Source: Sphingosinithalassobacter sp. CS137 | GTDB taxonomy: Bacteria > Pseudomonadota > Alphaproteobacteria > Sphingomonadales > Sphingomonadaceae | DNA: 64,000 bases | Direction of reading: 5' to 3' | Assembly: GCF_014334115.1 (NCBI RefSeq) | Contig: NZ_CP060494.1 | Span: 1,240,001-1,304,000, forward strand | Shown here: positions 51,903 through 60,487 of the stretch, piece by piece | How positions within the stretch are numbered: position 1 is the first letter of the stretch | Layout of the letters: each line of letters begins with the position of its first letter | The notes under the pieces: generated by a model | Seen by the model: only the letters and a program-made list of their open reading frames with translations | Told to the model about the DNA's origin: nothing | Database searches by the model: none | Position numbers and translations under genes: made by a program

Positions 51903-53987
51903 CTAGAGCGTCTTGCGCAGCTTCAGAAAGAGCCACGGATCCCAGCGAGTCGCCCGCTCCTCGACGAACAGGATCGGCGTGGTATCGCGTCGGCCGGCGT
52001 GCACTTCGCGGATGTTGCGCGTCAGCACGTCGTTGACGTTGCCCGCCTCCAGCCGGACGGTCAGCGTGCGCGACGGCTTCCACTGGACATACACCTCCAG
52101 CATCGGCTGCTGGATGTAGCGGCGCAGCTCGCGCACACGATAGTTGCGCGTCCGCGCCACGTCGCAGCCATGCTCGACGCCCCAGGCCCAGCGGCCGTCG
52201 TCGATATCATGGTCGAAGCTGATCGAGCAGGCGAAGCCCAGCTGGCCCGAGATCCGCCGCTCCTCGCCGGTCAGCGGGTCGGTCGCGCGCGACCATTGCC
52301 AGCTCGTGCGTGCCTGCAGCAGCGCATTGTCGAGCCCCAGCCGGTCGAACGGCAGCGCAAGCGTGAGCTGAACGATCTCGCCGGTGCCCGATCCGATGTT
52401 CCCCACCGCGTCGAACCCGTCGACCAGCGGGATATAATCGATGATGTCCTCATAGATCAGCCGCTGCGCCAGCAGCGAGACCACGCCCTTCTGCCAGAAA
52501 CGATATTCGTAGGCGGCATCGAACACCGTCGTTTGCTGCGGCACCAGATCGGCGTTGCCGCCCGCCACGGTACCCAGATCGACATCGTTCGACGCGACAA
52601 AATCGTCGAAATCAAGCTGACTCACCACACGCTCGGCGCGCAGCCGCAGCTGGTGGCCGTCGCCGATCGCCCAGGTCGCCTGCACGCGCGGCTTCAGATA
52701 GAAGAAGGTTTCGGCGCTGTCGGTATCGCCGGTCTGCGCGATGCGCGACAGCTCGGCGCGCGTCCCCGCCTCCAGCGTCAGCCGCTCGGTGATGCGCCAC
52801 GTCGCCTGCGCGAACCCTTCGCCGCGAAGCTCGCTCACGCGTACCGCGGCATTGGGCAGGTCCACCGCGATCGCGGCGCGGCGATAGCTCGTCACGCTGT
52901 CGAGGAAATTATAGGCGATCTCGCCTCCGCCCTCGAGCGCCCAGTCCTCCTCTGGCCGATAGCGCACGATTGCCCGGCCCGCGCTCTCCCCCGAATCCGA
53001 TTCGAGCGCGAAATACGCGGCGCTGCCCGAGCTCAGCAGCGTATAGTCATAGGTGTAGCGGCCCAGCCGCTGGAGCGCCGTCAGCTCGATCTCGGCCTCG
53101 GTGCCGATCGGCTGTTCCCAGCGCGCGCCCAGCTCGCCGGTCCAGTCGCGCCCGAGTGAATCGGTGAATTCGTCGCTGCCTGCTCCGGCGAGCACGGTCA
53201 CTGTCTGGCGGTTCTCCAGCGTGTTGAAATCGAAGAGCCCATTGATGCGCAGCTTGCCGCGCCCCACCGGGCGCTGGATCGATCCGCGCAGATTGATGTC
53301 GCGATAGCGATCCCACAGGTCGAGATCGGCCAGCTGGATCAGCCCCCCCGCCCCGTCGGTGCGCGTGCGCGTGCCGAAGCCGGTGCCGCCGGTGCGGTCG
53401 GTGGTGGCATAGAGCGCGAATTCGGTCTGGCGGTCGCCTTGCCGCCGCGAATAGGAAAGCCGCGCCTGCGGCCCGAATTCGGCACCGGGGTAGAGATAGC
53501 TGTTGAGTTCGATCGCCACTTCGCGCGTGACGGTCTGGCGCACCACCACATTCACCAGCACCGACTTGCCCTGCATGTCGATGCCCGGCGCGCCGCCGCG
53601 GATCAGCTCGATCCGCTCGACGCTCGCCGCCGGAATCCGGCTGAGCACTTCGTCGAGCCGGTCGCTCTTCGATGCCGGACGCGCGCCGTCGATCAGCACG
53701 TTGCCCGCGGCTCCCGCCAGTCCGCGCGTCGCCGTGTTGCCGAGGTCGAGCCCGAATCCGGGGACGCGGTTGACCATGTCGAGCGCCGTGTCGGGGCCCG
53801 AACTCGCGAAGAAATCGGGCTGATAGACGATCACGCCCTGGCGCTGCGGCGGCGACCCCTGCGCCGCTGCGCGCGCGGCTTCGCCCGGCGGAATGTCGGC
53901 ATCCACAGGCACGCTGGGCGCATCCTGCGCGAACGCGGCGGACGGCGCCGCGATCAGCGCGGCCACCGCTGCCAAGGCGATACGCAT
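51903..53987 (-). CDS. TonB-dependent outer-membrane receptor
   Basis: A 694-residue outer-membrane beta-barrel. The signal peptide is MRIALAAVAALIAAPSAAFA. The plug domain follows (TALDMVNRVPGFG, GAAGNVLIDGARPASKSD, RIELIRGGAPGIDMQGKSVL), then a barrel of about 22 strands, ending in PWLFLKLRKTL. The 22-strand part has no recognisable ligand-specific motif. It may import a siderophore, polysaccharide or other large nutrient. GGGAGA lies before the ATG. It is divergent from the lysis cassette. Confidence 0.88.
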   Translation of the reverse strand: MRIALAAVAALIAAPSAAFAQDAPSVPVDADIPPGEAARAAAQGSPPQRQGVIVYQPDFFASSGPDTALDMVNRVPGFGLDLGNTATRGLAGAAGNVLIDGARPASKSDRLDEVLSRIPAASVERIELIRGGAPGIDMQGKSVLVNVVVRQTVTREVAIELNSYLYPGAEFGPQARLSYSRRQGDRQTEFALYATTDRTGGTGFGTRTRTDGAGGLIQLADLDLWDRYRDINLRGSIQRPVGRGKLRINGLFDFNTLENRQTVTVLAGAGSDEFTDSLGRDWTGELGARWEQPIGTEAEIELTALQRLGRYTYDYTLLSSGSAAYFALESDSGESAGRAIVRYRPEEDWALEGGGEIAYNFLDSVTSYRRAAIAVDLPNAAVRVSELRGEGFAQATWRITERLTLEAGTRAELSRIAQTGDTDSAETFFYLKPRVQATWAIGDGHQLRLRAERVVSQLDFDDFVASNDVDLGTVAGGNADLVPQQTTVFDAAYEYRFWQKGVVSLLAQRLIYEDIIDYIPLVDGFDAVGNIGSGTGEIVQLTLALPFDRLGLDNALLQARTSWQWSRATDPLTGEERRISGQLGFACSISFDHDIDDGRWAWGVEHGCDVARTRNYRVRELRRYIQQPMLEVYVQWKPSRTLTVRLEAGNVNDVLTRNIREVHAGRRDTTPILFVEERATRWDPWLFLKLRKTL

Positions 53988-54163
53988 CGACTCTGGTCTC
54001 CCCCTTGAAGACACCGCTTGGCACTTGGTGCACGCCTGCCGCCCCGAGCGCAGGCGCCGTGCGGCTCTGTCGGCCACGGCGTCTCCGGCGACGCTAGCCG
54101 ATCGCGCGCTGCTTCGCCAGCATGGCGTGCGCCCGCGCCACCGCAAAAATCGCTGTCCTACAT

Positions 54164-54180
54164 ATAACCAGATGGGTTAT
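54164..54180. promoter_or_regulatory. Inverted repeat upstream of the lysis cassette
   Basis: ATAACC-AGATG-GGTTAT, an AT-rich inverted repeat with 6-bp arms, 33 bases before the endolysin start in the 226-base divergent spacer. It could be a regulator binding site or -10 region. No regulator gene is adjacent. Confidence 0.45.
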
Positions 54181-54213
54181 CGTGAGTCGCTTTGCAGCAT
54201 CAGGAGCGCAGCC

Positions 54214-54765
54214 ATGACGATCGACCAGATCATCGACGATGTGATCGCCCGCGAAGGCGGCTATGTGAACCATCCCGCCGATCGCGGCGGCCCCACCTGC
54301 TGGGGGATTACCGAGGCGGTGGCGCGGCAGCACGGCTATGCCGGGCCGATGCGGAGCTTTCCGCGCGCCGAAGCCGCTGTCATCTACCGCCGGCTCTACT
54401 GGCTCCGCCCGGGGTTCGATCGCGTCGCCGAACGCGCGCCGCGTCTTGCCGCCGAGCTGTTCGACACCGGCGTCAACATGGGGCCTGCCGTCGCCGCGGG
54501 CTTTCTCCAGCGCGCGCTCAACGCGCTCAATCGCGGCGCTTCCGACTATTCCGACGTCGCGCTCGACGGCGTCGTCGGTCCCGCGACGCTCGCGGCGCTC
54601 GACGGCTATTTGCGCACGCGCGGCCGCAGCGGCGAGACGGTGCTGCTCAAGGCGGTCGAGGCGCTGCAGGGCGAACGCTACCTCCACCTCGCCGAGCGCC
54701 GCCCCGCCAACGAGGCCTTTCTCTACGGCTGGCTCGCCAACCGGCTGTCCGACCGCCTTGACTGA
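54214..54765 (+). CDS. GH108 N-acetylmuramidase (phage/GTA endolysin)
   Basis: Hydrolyses the glycan strands of peptidoglycan. The 183-residue product has the GH108 catalytic Glu14 in REGGYVNHPADRGGPTCWGI and the C-terminal peptidoglycan-binding helix bundle (FDTGVNMGPAVAAGFLQRAL, ALDGVVGPATLAALDGYL). It has no signal peptide, so it needs a holin to reach the wall, and one is encoded directly downstream. AGGAG precedes the ATG. Confidence 0.92.
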   Translation: MTIDQIIDDVIAREGGYVNHPADRGGPTCWGITEAVARQHGYAGPMRSFPRAEAAVIYRRLYWLRPGFDRVAERAPRLAAELFDTGVNMGPAVAAGFLQRALNALNRGASDYSDVALDGVVGPATLAALDGYLRTRGRSGETVLLKAVEALQGERYLHLAERRPANEAFLYGWLANRLSDRLD

Positions 54766-54854
54766 GTCACGCGCGCGGGCGAGCGCGCGCGCGTTGAGGT
54801 GCGACTTTAGTGCGACCTTCGGCGGAATCCCGCCATCTTTGAAAGGAGAACCAA

Positions 54855-55268
54855 ATGGGTTTGCTTGACGGCATCATCGGCCCGATCGCCGGGCTGATCG
54901 ACAGGATCATTCCCGATCCCGAGGCGCGCGATCGCGCTAAGCTCGAACTGCTCCGGCTCGAGGGCAGCCAGGAGCTCGAATCGATCCGCACCCAGCTTTC
55001 GGCGATCGTCGCCGAGGCGCAGTCGACCGATCCCTGGACCAGCCGCGCGCGGCCGAGCTTCCTCTATGTGATGTATGCGCTGCTGCTCTGGGCGATCCCG
55101 ATGGGGCTGATCGCCGCGGTGCGGCCGGAGATGGCGCAGGGCATCGCCGCCGGCATGAACGCCTATCTCGCGGGCATTCCCGAGCCGCTCTACGCGCTCT
55201 TCGGCACCGGCTATCTCGGCTACACCGCCGCGCGCCAGTGGGGGAAGATCCGGGGCGTCGAGCGCTAG
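54855..55268 (+). CDS. 3TM holin of gene-transfer-agent type
   Basis: A 137-residue membrane protein of the GTA_holin_3TM family. The N-terminus is an amphipathic stretch ([20 protein letters not shown]), then a charged helix, the conserved [20 protein letters not shown] and further hydrophobic regions ([32 protein letters not shown]). Such holins form pores that release the endolysin. GAAAGGAG precedes the ATG. Together with the GH108 gene this is a complete lysis cassette. Confidence 0.9.
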   Translation: MGLLDGIIGPIAGLIDRIIPDPEARDRAKLELLRLEGSQELESIRTQLSAIVAEAQSTDPWTSRARPSFLYVMYALLLWAIPMGLIAAVRPEMAQGIAAGMNAYLAGIPEPLYALFGTGYLGYTAARQWGKIRGVER

Positions 55269-55272
55269 CGGA

Positions 55273-55434
55273 TCAGTGCGTGCGCCGTGCGGGGTCGCGG
55301 CGCCGCATTTCCAGCCAGGCGCGAAAGCCGCGCGGGCGCTGCGTCGCCGCTTCGTCCATCTCGTGCAACTGGGCCATGTCGCCGGCCATCGGCTGGGCCG
55401 GGACGTCGCGGACATCGATCCATTGACGCACCAT
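55273..55434 (-). CDS. Small hypothetical protein opposite hslV
   Basis: A 53-residue basic/acidic protein ([20 protein letters not shown] ...) with no signal or membrane segment. GGGAGAGG lies 5 to 6 bases before the ATG, which makes it better supported than other frames here. No function is recognised. It is convergent with the holin gene, five bases apart, and divergent from hslV with 117 bases between. Confidence 0.6.
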   Translation of the reverse strand: MVRQWIDVRDVPAQPMAGDMAQLHEMDEAATQRPRGFRAWLEMRRRDPARRTH

Positions 55435-55551
55435 TTCACCTCTCCCGCTCGCGGGCTTTTCGCCCACATCTTCCTTGTAGAGAGTTTGGATGAGCGAAGG
55501 ATGAATCGCCGGGGGTTTGCGGCGAACGCCACAAGGGCCATATCGCCGCCC

Positions 55552-56106
55552 ATGAGCGACAAGTCAGCGGTGTGGCACGGCACCACGATTCTCTCCGTGC
55601 GCAAATCGGGCAAAGTTGTGATCGCCGGCGACGGCCAGGTCACCCAGGGCCATACGGTGATGAAACCCAATGCCCGCAAGGTGCGCCCGCTGGGCGACGG
55701 CAAGGTGATCGCCGGGTTCGCCGGCGCCACCGCCGACGCCTTCACGCTGTTCGAGCGGCTCGAGGCCAAGCTCGAGCGGCACCAGGGCCAGCTGCTGCGC
55801 GCGGCGGTCGAGCTCGCCAAGGAGTGGCGGACCGACAAATATCTGCGCAACCTCGAGGCGATGCTGATCGTCGCCGACAAGGACATCACGCTGATCGTCA
55901 CCGGCAACGGCGACGTGCTCGAGCCCGAAGCAGGCATCGCCGCGATCGGATCGGGCGGCAACTATGCCCTGTCGGCCGCCCGCGCGCTGGTGGACTATGA
56001 GGCGGACGCCGAAAAGCTCGCGCGCAAGGCGATGGGCATCGCGGCGGAAGTGTGCGTCTACACCAATGACAATCTCACTGTGGAACTGCTCGACAGCGAC
56101 AGCTGA
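55552..56106 (+). CDS. hslV: ATP-dependent protease subunit HslV
   Basis: Peptidase chamber of the HslUV (ClpYQ) protease. The 184-residue precursor is cleaved after Gly10 to expose the catalytic Thr11 ([10 protein letters not shown]). [20 protein letters not shown] and [20 protein letters not shown] follow, both typical. It lacks an adjacent hslU: a D-amino-acid-oxidase-like gene lies between. Confidence 0.96.
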   Translation: MSDKSAVWHGTTILSVRKSGKVVIAGDGQVTQGHTVMKPNARKVRPLGDGKVIAGFAGATADAFTLFERLEAKLERHQGQLLRAAVELAKEWRTDKYLRNLEAMLIVADKDITLIVTGNGDVLEPEAGIAAIGSGGNYALSAARALVDYEADAEKLARKAMGIAAEVCVYTNDNLTVELLDSDS

Positions 56107-56258
56107 CCCGGCGGTTCGCTCCTGTGGCAGCGGAGGAGGCGGCATCCGTCACTCGGGCCTTGTGCCGCGATCCATCGGGCAGCAAGCACCAGTGTGCCGC
56201 GGAACGGCGAATCCCGGAAGAGGTTCGGGAATGGCAGAGAGGCCGAGGAGGAGGGATC

Positions 56259-57395
56259 GTGCATCGCCCGCTTGACGCTGCTCCTGCCGCAACCGTCCCG
56301 ATCGGCCGCAGGGCCTTCGCTGCCGGGCTCGGCGCGCTCGCCCTTCCCGGCTGCTCCGCCACGGCGGTCCGGCCGGGCACTGCATCGGCGCAGGCGGCCT
56401 GCCTGCGCCCGGTGAACGTCTCGCCCGATCGCGTCATCCGCACGGTCGCGGGGCTGCGCCCCTATCGCCGCTCAGGCTTCGTCGTCCGGCGCGAGGCGCT
56501 GGGCGACACCGCGCTGATCCATAATTATGGCCATGGCGGCTCTGGGATTACGCTCAGCTGGGGCACTTCGCGGCTTGCGGCCGATCTCGGCCTGCCCGGC
56601 CATCAGGGGCCGGTCGCGGTGCTCGGCTGCGGCATCGTCGGACTGACCACCGCGCGGCTGGTGCAGGAGGCCGGGTTTCCCGTCACCCTCTACGCGAGGG
56701 AGCTGCCACCCGAGACCACGTCGAACATCGCCGGCGGTCAGTTCGGCCCCTCCTCGCTGTTCGATCCCGAGTTCGTCGACGAAGCCTGGCGCGCCCAGTT
56801 CCTCGCGGCGCTTCACTATGGCTGGCGCCGCTTCCAGATCATGGTCGGCGACGACTATGGCATCCACTGGACGCCGACCTATGAGCATAGCGACGGCACC
56901 GCGCCGCATGCGGCGATGCGCCCCTTTCATCCCAATGGCCGCGTCCTCGGCCCGGGCGAGCACCCGTTCCCGAACACCCATGTCTTCGCCTATGACACGA
57001 TGTACGCCGAAACCGGGCGGCTGCTCCGCCAGCTGATGCGCGACGTGCAGACCGCGGGCGGGCGGATCGAAGTCCGCGACTTCGCCAGCCGCGAGCAGGT
57101 GATGGCGCTGCCCGAAAAGCTGGTGTTCAACTGCACCGGGCTAGGCGCACATGCGCTGTTCGGTGACGAAGAGCTGATGCCGATCCGCGGCCAGCTCGCG
57201 ATCCTGCTGCCGCAGCCCGAAGTGACCTACGCCTATCTCAGCGGGTCGCTCTACATGTTCCCCCGCGCCGACGGAATCGTGCTGGGCGGCACCTTCGAGC
57301 GCGGCCAATGGGACGCGACGCCGCAGCCCGACTCGATCGCCCGCATCCTCGATCGCCACGCCGCCGTGTTCGGCACCATGTCCTGCCCGGCTTGA
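56259..57395 (+). CDS. FAD-dependent oxidoreductase, D-amino-acid-oxidase-like, exported
   Basis: A 378-residue DAO-family flavoprotein. GTG 56259 was chosen because GGAGGAGGGA lies just before it. The N-terminus has a twin-arginine signal ([17 protein letters not shown]) that ends in a lipobox-like LPGC. The FAD motif is [35 protein letters not shown] and [13 protein letters not shown] are typical of D-amino-acid oxidases; the usual C-terminal FAD-contact region is shifted to the N-terminal side in this branch. It lies between hslV and hslU. Confidence 0.8.
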   Translation: MHRPLDAAPAATVPIGRRAFAAGLGALALPGCSATAVRPGTASAQAACLRPVNVSPDRVIRTVAGLRPYRRSGFVVRREALGDTALIHNYGHGGSGITLSWGTSRLAADLGLPGHQGPVAVLGCGIVGLTTARLVQEAGFPVTLYARELPPETTSNIAGGQFGPSSLFDPEFVDEAWRAQFLAALHYGWRRFQIMVGDDYGIHWTPTYEHSDGTAPHAAMRPFHPNGRVLGPGEHPFPNTHVFAYDTMYAETGRLLRQLMRDVQTAGGRIEVRDFASREQVMALPEKLVFNCTGLGAHALFGDEELMPIRGQLAILLPQPEVTYAYLSGSLYMFPRADGIVLGGTFERGQWDATPQPDSIARILDRHAAVFGTMSCPA

Positions 57396-57477
57396 TCGGC
57401 GCAGGCGCGCCCCAATATCGGGCGCCATGACACACCCCGGCGTCGGTTTCCTGCCAGCGCCCTTTCAAGCGAAGCGA

Positions 57478-58773
57478 ATGAACGACAACCTGACTCCCAA
57501 AGCCATCGTCGCCGCGCTCGACGCGCACATCATCGGACAGAAAGACGCCAAGCGCGCGGTCGCGGTCGCGCTGCGCAACCGCTGGCGTCGCCAGCGGCTC
57601 GGCGCCGACCTGCGCGACGAAGTGACGCCCAAGAACATCCTGATGATCGGCCCGACGGGCTGCGGCAAGACCGAGATCAGCCGCCGCCTCGCCAAGCTGG
57701 CCGATGCACCGTTCGTGAAGGTGGAAGCGACCAAGTTCACCGAAGTCGGCTATGTCGGCCGCGACGTCGAGCAGATCGCCCGCGACCTGGTCGAAGAGGC
57801 GATCCGGCTCGAGAAGGACCGCCGCCGCTCGGCCGTGAAGGACAAGGCGGAGGAAGCGGCGATGAACCGCCTGCTCGACGCGCTGACCGGCAAAGACAGC
57901 TCGACCGCGACTCGCGAGGCGTTCAAGCAGCGCTTCGAGGAAGGCATGCTCGACGACAAGGAGATCGAGATCGAGCTGGAGCAGGCGCCGCAGATGCCGT
58001 TCGAGATTCCCGGCGGCGGCGCGCAGATGATCAATCTGGGCGAGATGATGGGCAAGGCGTTCGGCGGCCCGCCGCTCAAGCGCCGCAAACTTTCGGTCCG
58101 CTCGGCCTGGGACAAGCTGGTCGACGAGGAATCGGAAAAGCGGCTCGATCAGGACGAAGTGAGCCGCATCGCCATCGCCGATGCGGAGGCGAACGGCATC
58201 GTCTTCCTCGACGAGATCGACAAGATCGCGGTCAGCGACGTCCGCGGCGGCTCGGTGAGCCGCGAAGGTGTGCAGCGCGACCTGCTGCCGCTGATCGAGG
58301 GCACCACCGTCGCCACCAAATACGGGCCGATGAAGACCGATCACATCCTCTTCATCGCCAGCGGCGCCTTCCATGTGGCAAAGCCGAGCGACCTGCTGCC
58401 CGAGCTGCAGGGCCGCCTGCCGATTCGAGTCGAATTGCAGGCGCTGACCGAGGAGGATTTCGTCTCGATCCTCAGCGACACCAAGGCGTCGCTGCCCGAA
58501 CAGTATAAGGCGCTGATCGGCACCGAAGGCGTGACGATCGAGTTCACCGAAGACGGCATCCGGGCGGTGGCGCGGATCGCCGCCGAAGTGAACGGCGAGG
58601 TCGAGAATATCGGCGCCCGCCGGCTCCAGACGGTGATGGAGAAGCTGCTCGAGGAAGTGAGCTTCGACGCCGAGGATCGCGGCGGGCAGACGCTGACGGT
58701 CGATGCCGCCTATGTCGAGCGCCAGCTCGAAAGCATCGCCCGCAACACCGATCTCAGCCGCTACGTCCTCTAG
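57478..58773 (+). CDS. hslU: ATP-dependent protease ATPase subunit HslU
   Basis: An AAA+ unfoldase that feeds substrates to HslV. The 431-residue product has [20 protein letters not shown], Walker [10 protein letters not shown], the pore motif [20 protein letters not shown], an I-domain (about 110-240), Walker [12 protein letters not shown] and the sensor and C-terminal DLSRYVL that docks in HslV. ATG 57478 is a better start than ATG 57427 by alignment. It is normally adjacent to hslV. Confidence 0.97.
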   Translation: MNDNLTPKAIVAALDAHIIGQKDAKRAVAVALRNRWRRQRLGADLRDEVTPKNILMIGPTGCGKTEISRRLAKLADAPFVKVEATKFTEVGYVGRDVEQIARDLVEEAIRLEKDRRRSAVKDKAEEAAMNRLLDALTGKDSSTATREAFKQRFEEGMLDDKEIEIELEQAPQMPFEIPGGGAQMINLGEMMGKAFGGPPLKRRKLSVRSAWDKLVDEESEKRLDQDEVSRIAIADAEANGIVFLDEIDKIAVSDVRGGSVSREGVQRDLLPLIEGTTVATKYGPMKTDHILFIASGAFHVAKPSDLLPELQGRLPIRVELQALTEEDFVSILSDTKASLPEQYKALIGTEGVTIEFTEDGIRAVARIAAEVNGEVENIGARRLQTVMEKLLEEVSFDAEDRGGQTLTVDAAYVERQLESIARNTDLSRYVL

Positions 58774-58781
58774 AGCTGCCG

Positions 58782-59207
58782 CTAGTCCGGGCGCCGGTAG
58801 GGGATGAACTGTCCCAGCCGGCAGCTGGCGGAGGGGATGCTCGCCCCTTGCTCCAGCACCCGGAAGCTGTCGTTCTGACAGAGCTGCGATCCATGGAGTT
58901 CGACGATCAGCGTCGGACTGCCGCCGCGCAGCGGAGTGCAGCCGACGGGCAGCTCGTTCCGCCAGACGGTATCGCCGACCGGGCGGTAGAGGAGCGTGTC
59001 CCGGTCGATGATGCGCGGGGCCTCGAGCCCGCTGGCGCTGACGCAGTCGACAGGCTCTCCGCGAACCCGCCCTTCGAGCGCCGCCGCCAGCTCGCGATCG
59101 GCGCGCTCCTGCGCCGTCGCCTCCATCGCTGCATTCTGGGCGCAGCCGCCCAGCAGCGTCGCGACCGCCGCTCCGGCAGCGGCGATCTGCCGGCGCACCG
59201 CGCTCAT
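58782..59207 (-). CDS. Predicted lipoprotein, paralogue of the upstream gene
   Basis: A 141-residue lipoprotein (lipobox LLGGC, cysteine near residue 22). It shares the pattern GEPVDC, RDTLLYR, TVWRNELPVGCTPLRGG, LCQNDSFRV and SCRLGQFIPYRRP with the neighbouring protein, with four or five conserved cysteines. The function is unknown. The ATG overlaps the upstream paralogue's stop (ATGA at 59204-59207), so the pair is co-translated. Confidence 0.85.
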   Translation of the reverse strand: MSAVRRQIAAAGAAVATLLGGCAQNAAMEATAQERADRELAAALEGRVRGEPVDCVSASGLEAPRIIDRDTLLYRPVGDTVWRNELPVGCTPLRGGSPTLIVELHGSQLCQNDSFRVLEQGASIPSASCRLGQFIPYRRPD

Positions 59208-59605
59208 TCCGTCCCCGGCCGCGTATAGGGCACGAACTCGCCGAACGAGCAGGAGCCGGTGATCTGTCCGCCGGTCGGCGCACGGGTCCGGGCGATGTCG
59301 CCGGCGCAATATTGCCCGGCGATCGGGCTTTCGGTGACGAGGATATCGTTGAAGCGAAGCGCCGAACAACCGCCGGCGGTGTCGCTGCGCCAGATGCGGT
59401 TGCGTCCCTCGATGAACAAAATGGCGTCGCCCGCCCCTTCGATGCGGTTCACGCGATTGCTGTAGATGCAGCGCTGCGGCTCGCCGGGCACAAGGCCCGC
59501 AAGCGCCTGCTGCAACTCGGCCTCGGCGCGCTGGTCGGCGGCCGGATCGCTGGTCGCGGTACAGCCGGCCAGCAGCAGCACGGCGGGTATGGCAAATCGG
59601 ATCAT
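59204..59605 (-). CDS. Predicted lipoprotein, first of a tandem paralogous pair
   Basis: A 133-residue lipoprotein with lipobox LLAGC. The conserved pattern is GEPQRC, NRIEGAGDAILF, IWRSDTAGGCSALRF, YCAGDIARTR and SCSFGEFVPYTRP, matching the downstream gene. This pattern of small cysteine-rich sphingomonad lipoproteins has no known role. AGGAGAG precedes the start. Confidence 0.85.
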   Translation of the reverse strand: MIRFAIPAVLLLAGCTATSDPAADQRAEAELQQALAGLVPGEPQRCIYSNRVNRIEGAGDAILFIEGRNRIWRSDTAGGCSALRFNDILVTESPIAGQYCAGDIARTRAPTGGQITGSCSFGEFVPYTRPGTE

Positions 59606-59646
59606 GTCGCTCTCCTTCTCGCCCCCTGCTCGTTCAGTCTAACGCC

Positions 59647-60372
59647 TCATCCCCGAAATGCATCCTTCGCGGCGCGCAGCTCGGCCAGCCGCTCGGCCGA
59701 GGTCGCCCGCAGGAAGGGATTGGTCTCCAGTTCGCGGCCGATCGTGGTCGGCACCGTCGGCTCACCGGCGGCGCGCAGCCGGTCGACTTCCTCCATCCGC
59801 TGCGCGATCGCGGCATTGCCGGGCTCGGCGACGCGAGCGTAGCGCCCGTTCGACTGCGTATATTCATGGGCGCAATAGACCTGCGTTTCGTGCGGCAGTT
59901 CGCGCAGCCGCACCATGTTCGCGAACATCTGATCCGCCGAGCCTTCGAACAATCGGCCGCAGCCCATCGCGAACAGCGTGTCGCCGGCGAACAGGACCCG
60001 CTCGTCGGCGAAGTGAAAGGCGATATGCCCCGACGTATGCGCCGGCACTTCGAGTACCCGCGCCGCCTGCCCGCCCAGCCTTACGATATCGCCCTCGCCC
60101 ACGCCGCGGTCGAGCGTCGGAATCCGGTCCGCCTCGGCTGCGGGTCCGGTCACGGTCGCTCCCGTCGCTTCCTTGATCGCGGCATTGCCGCCGGTGTGAT
60201 CGGGATGCCAATGCGTGTTCCAGATCGCCGAGATGCGCCAGCCGCGCGCTTCGGCAGCCTCCAGCACCGGCTCGGCGACCGCCGGGTCGACGACCATCGT
60301 CTCGCCCGAACCGGGCTCGTGCACCAGCCAGACATAATTGTCGCTGAGCGCGGGAATACGGACGATTTCCAT
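59647..60372 (-). CDS. gloB: Hydroxyacylglutathione hydrolase (glyoxalase II)
   Basis: Hydrolyses S-D-lactoylglutathione to glutathione and D-lactate, the second step of methylglyoxal detoxification. The 241-residue metallo-beta-lactamase fold has the binuclear metal motif THWHPDHTGGN (His54, His56, Asp58, His59), TSGHIAFHF, FAGDTLFAMGCGRLFEG and VYCAHEYT. The C-terminal helices match glyoxalase II (TNPFLRA). Glyoxalase I is encoded 2 kb away. Confidence 0.95.
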   Translation of the reverse strand: MEIVRIPALSDNYVWLVHEPGSGETMVVDPAVAEPVLEAAEARGWRISAIWNTHWHPDHTGGNAAIKEATGATVTGPAAEADRIPTLDRGVGEGDIVRLGGQAARVLEVPAHTSGHIAFHFADERVLFAGDTLFAMGCGRLFEGSADQMFANMVRLRELPHETQVYCAHEYTQSNGRYARVAEPGNAAIAQRMEEVDRLRAAGEPTVPTTIGRELETNPFLRATSAERLAELRAAKDAFRG

Positions 60373-60487
60373 TGCCTCTCCTCCGAGCGCTTGAGTCTAC
60401 CCGATCAAGCGATGCGGCGCGAGCACGGTTCCGCGAGCGGCGACGCGGTTAACCAATGGGAAAAGCCTGTGCGGTAGCGCAGGCGCC

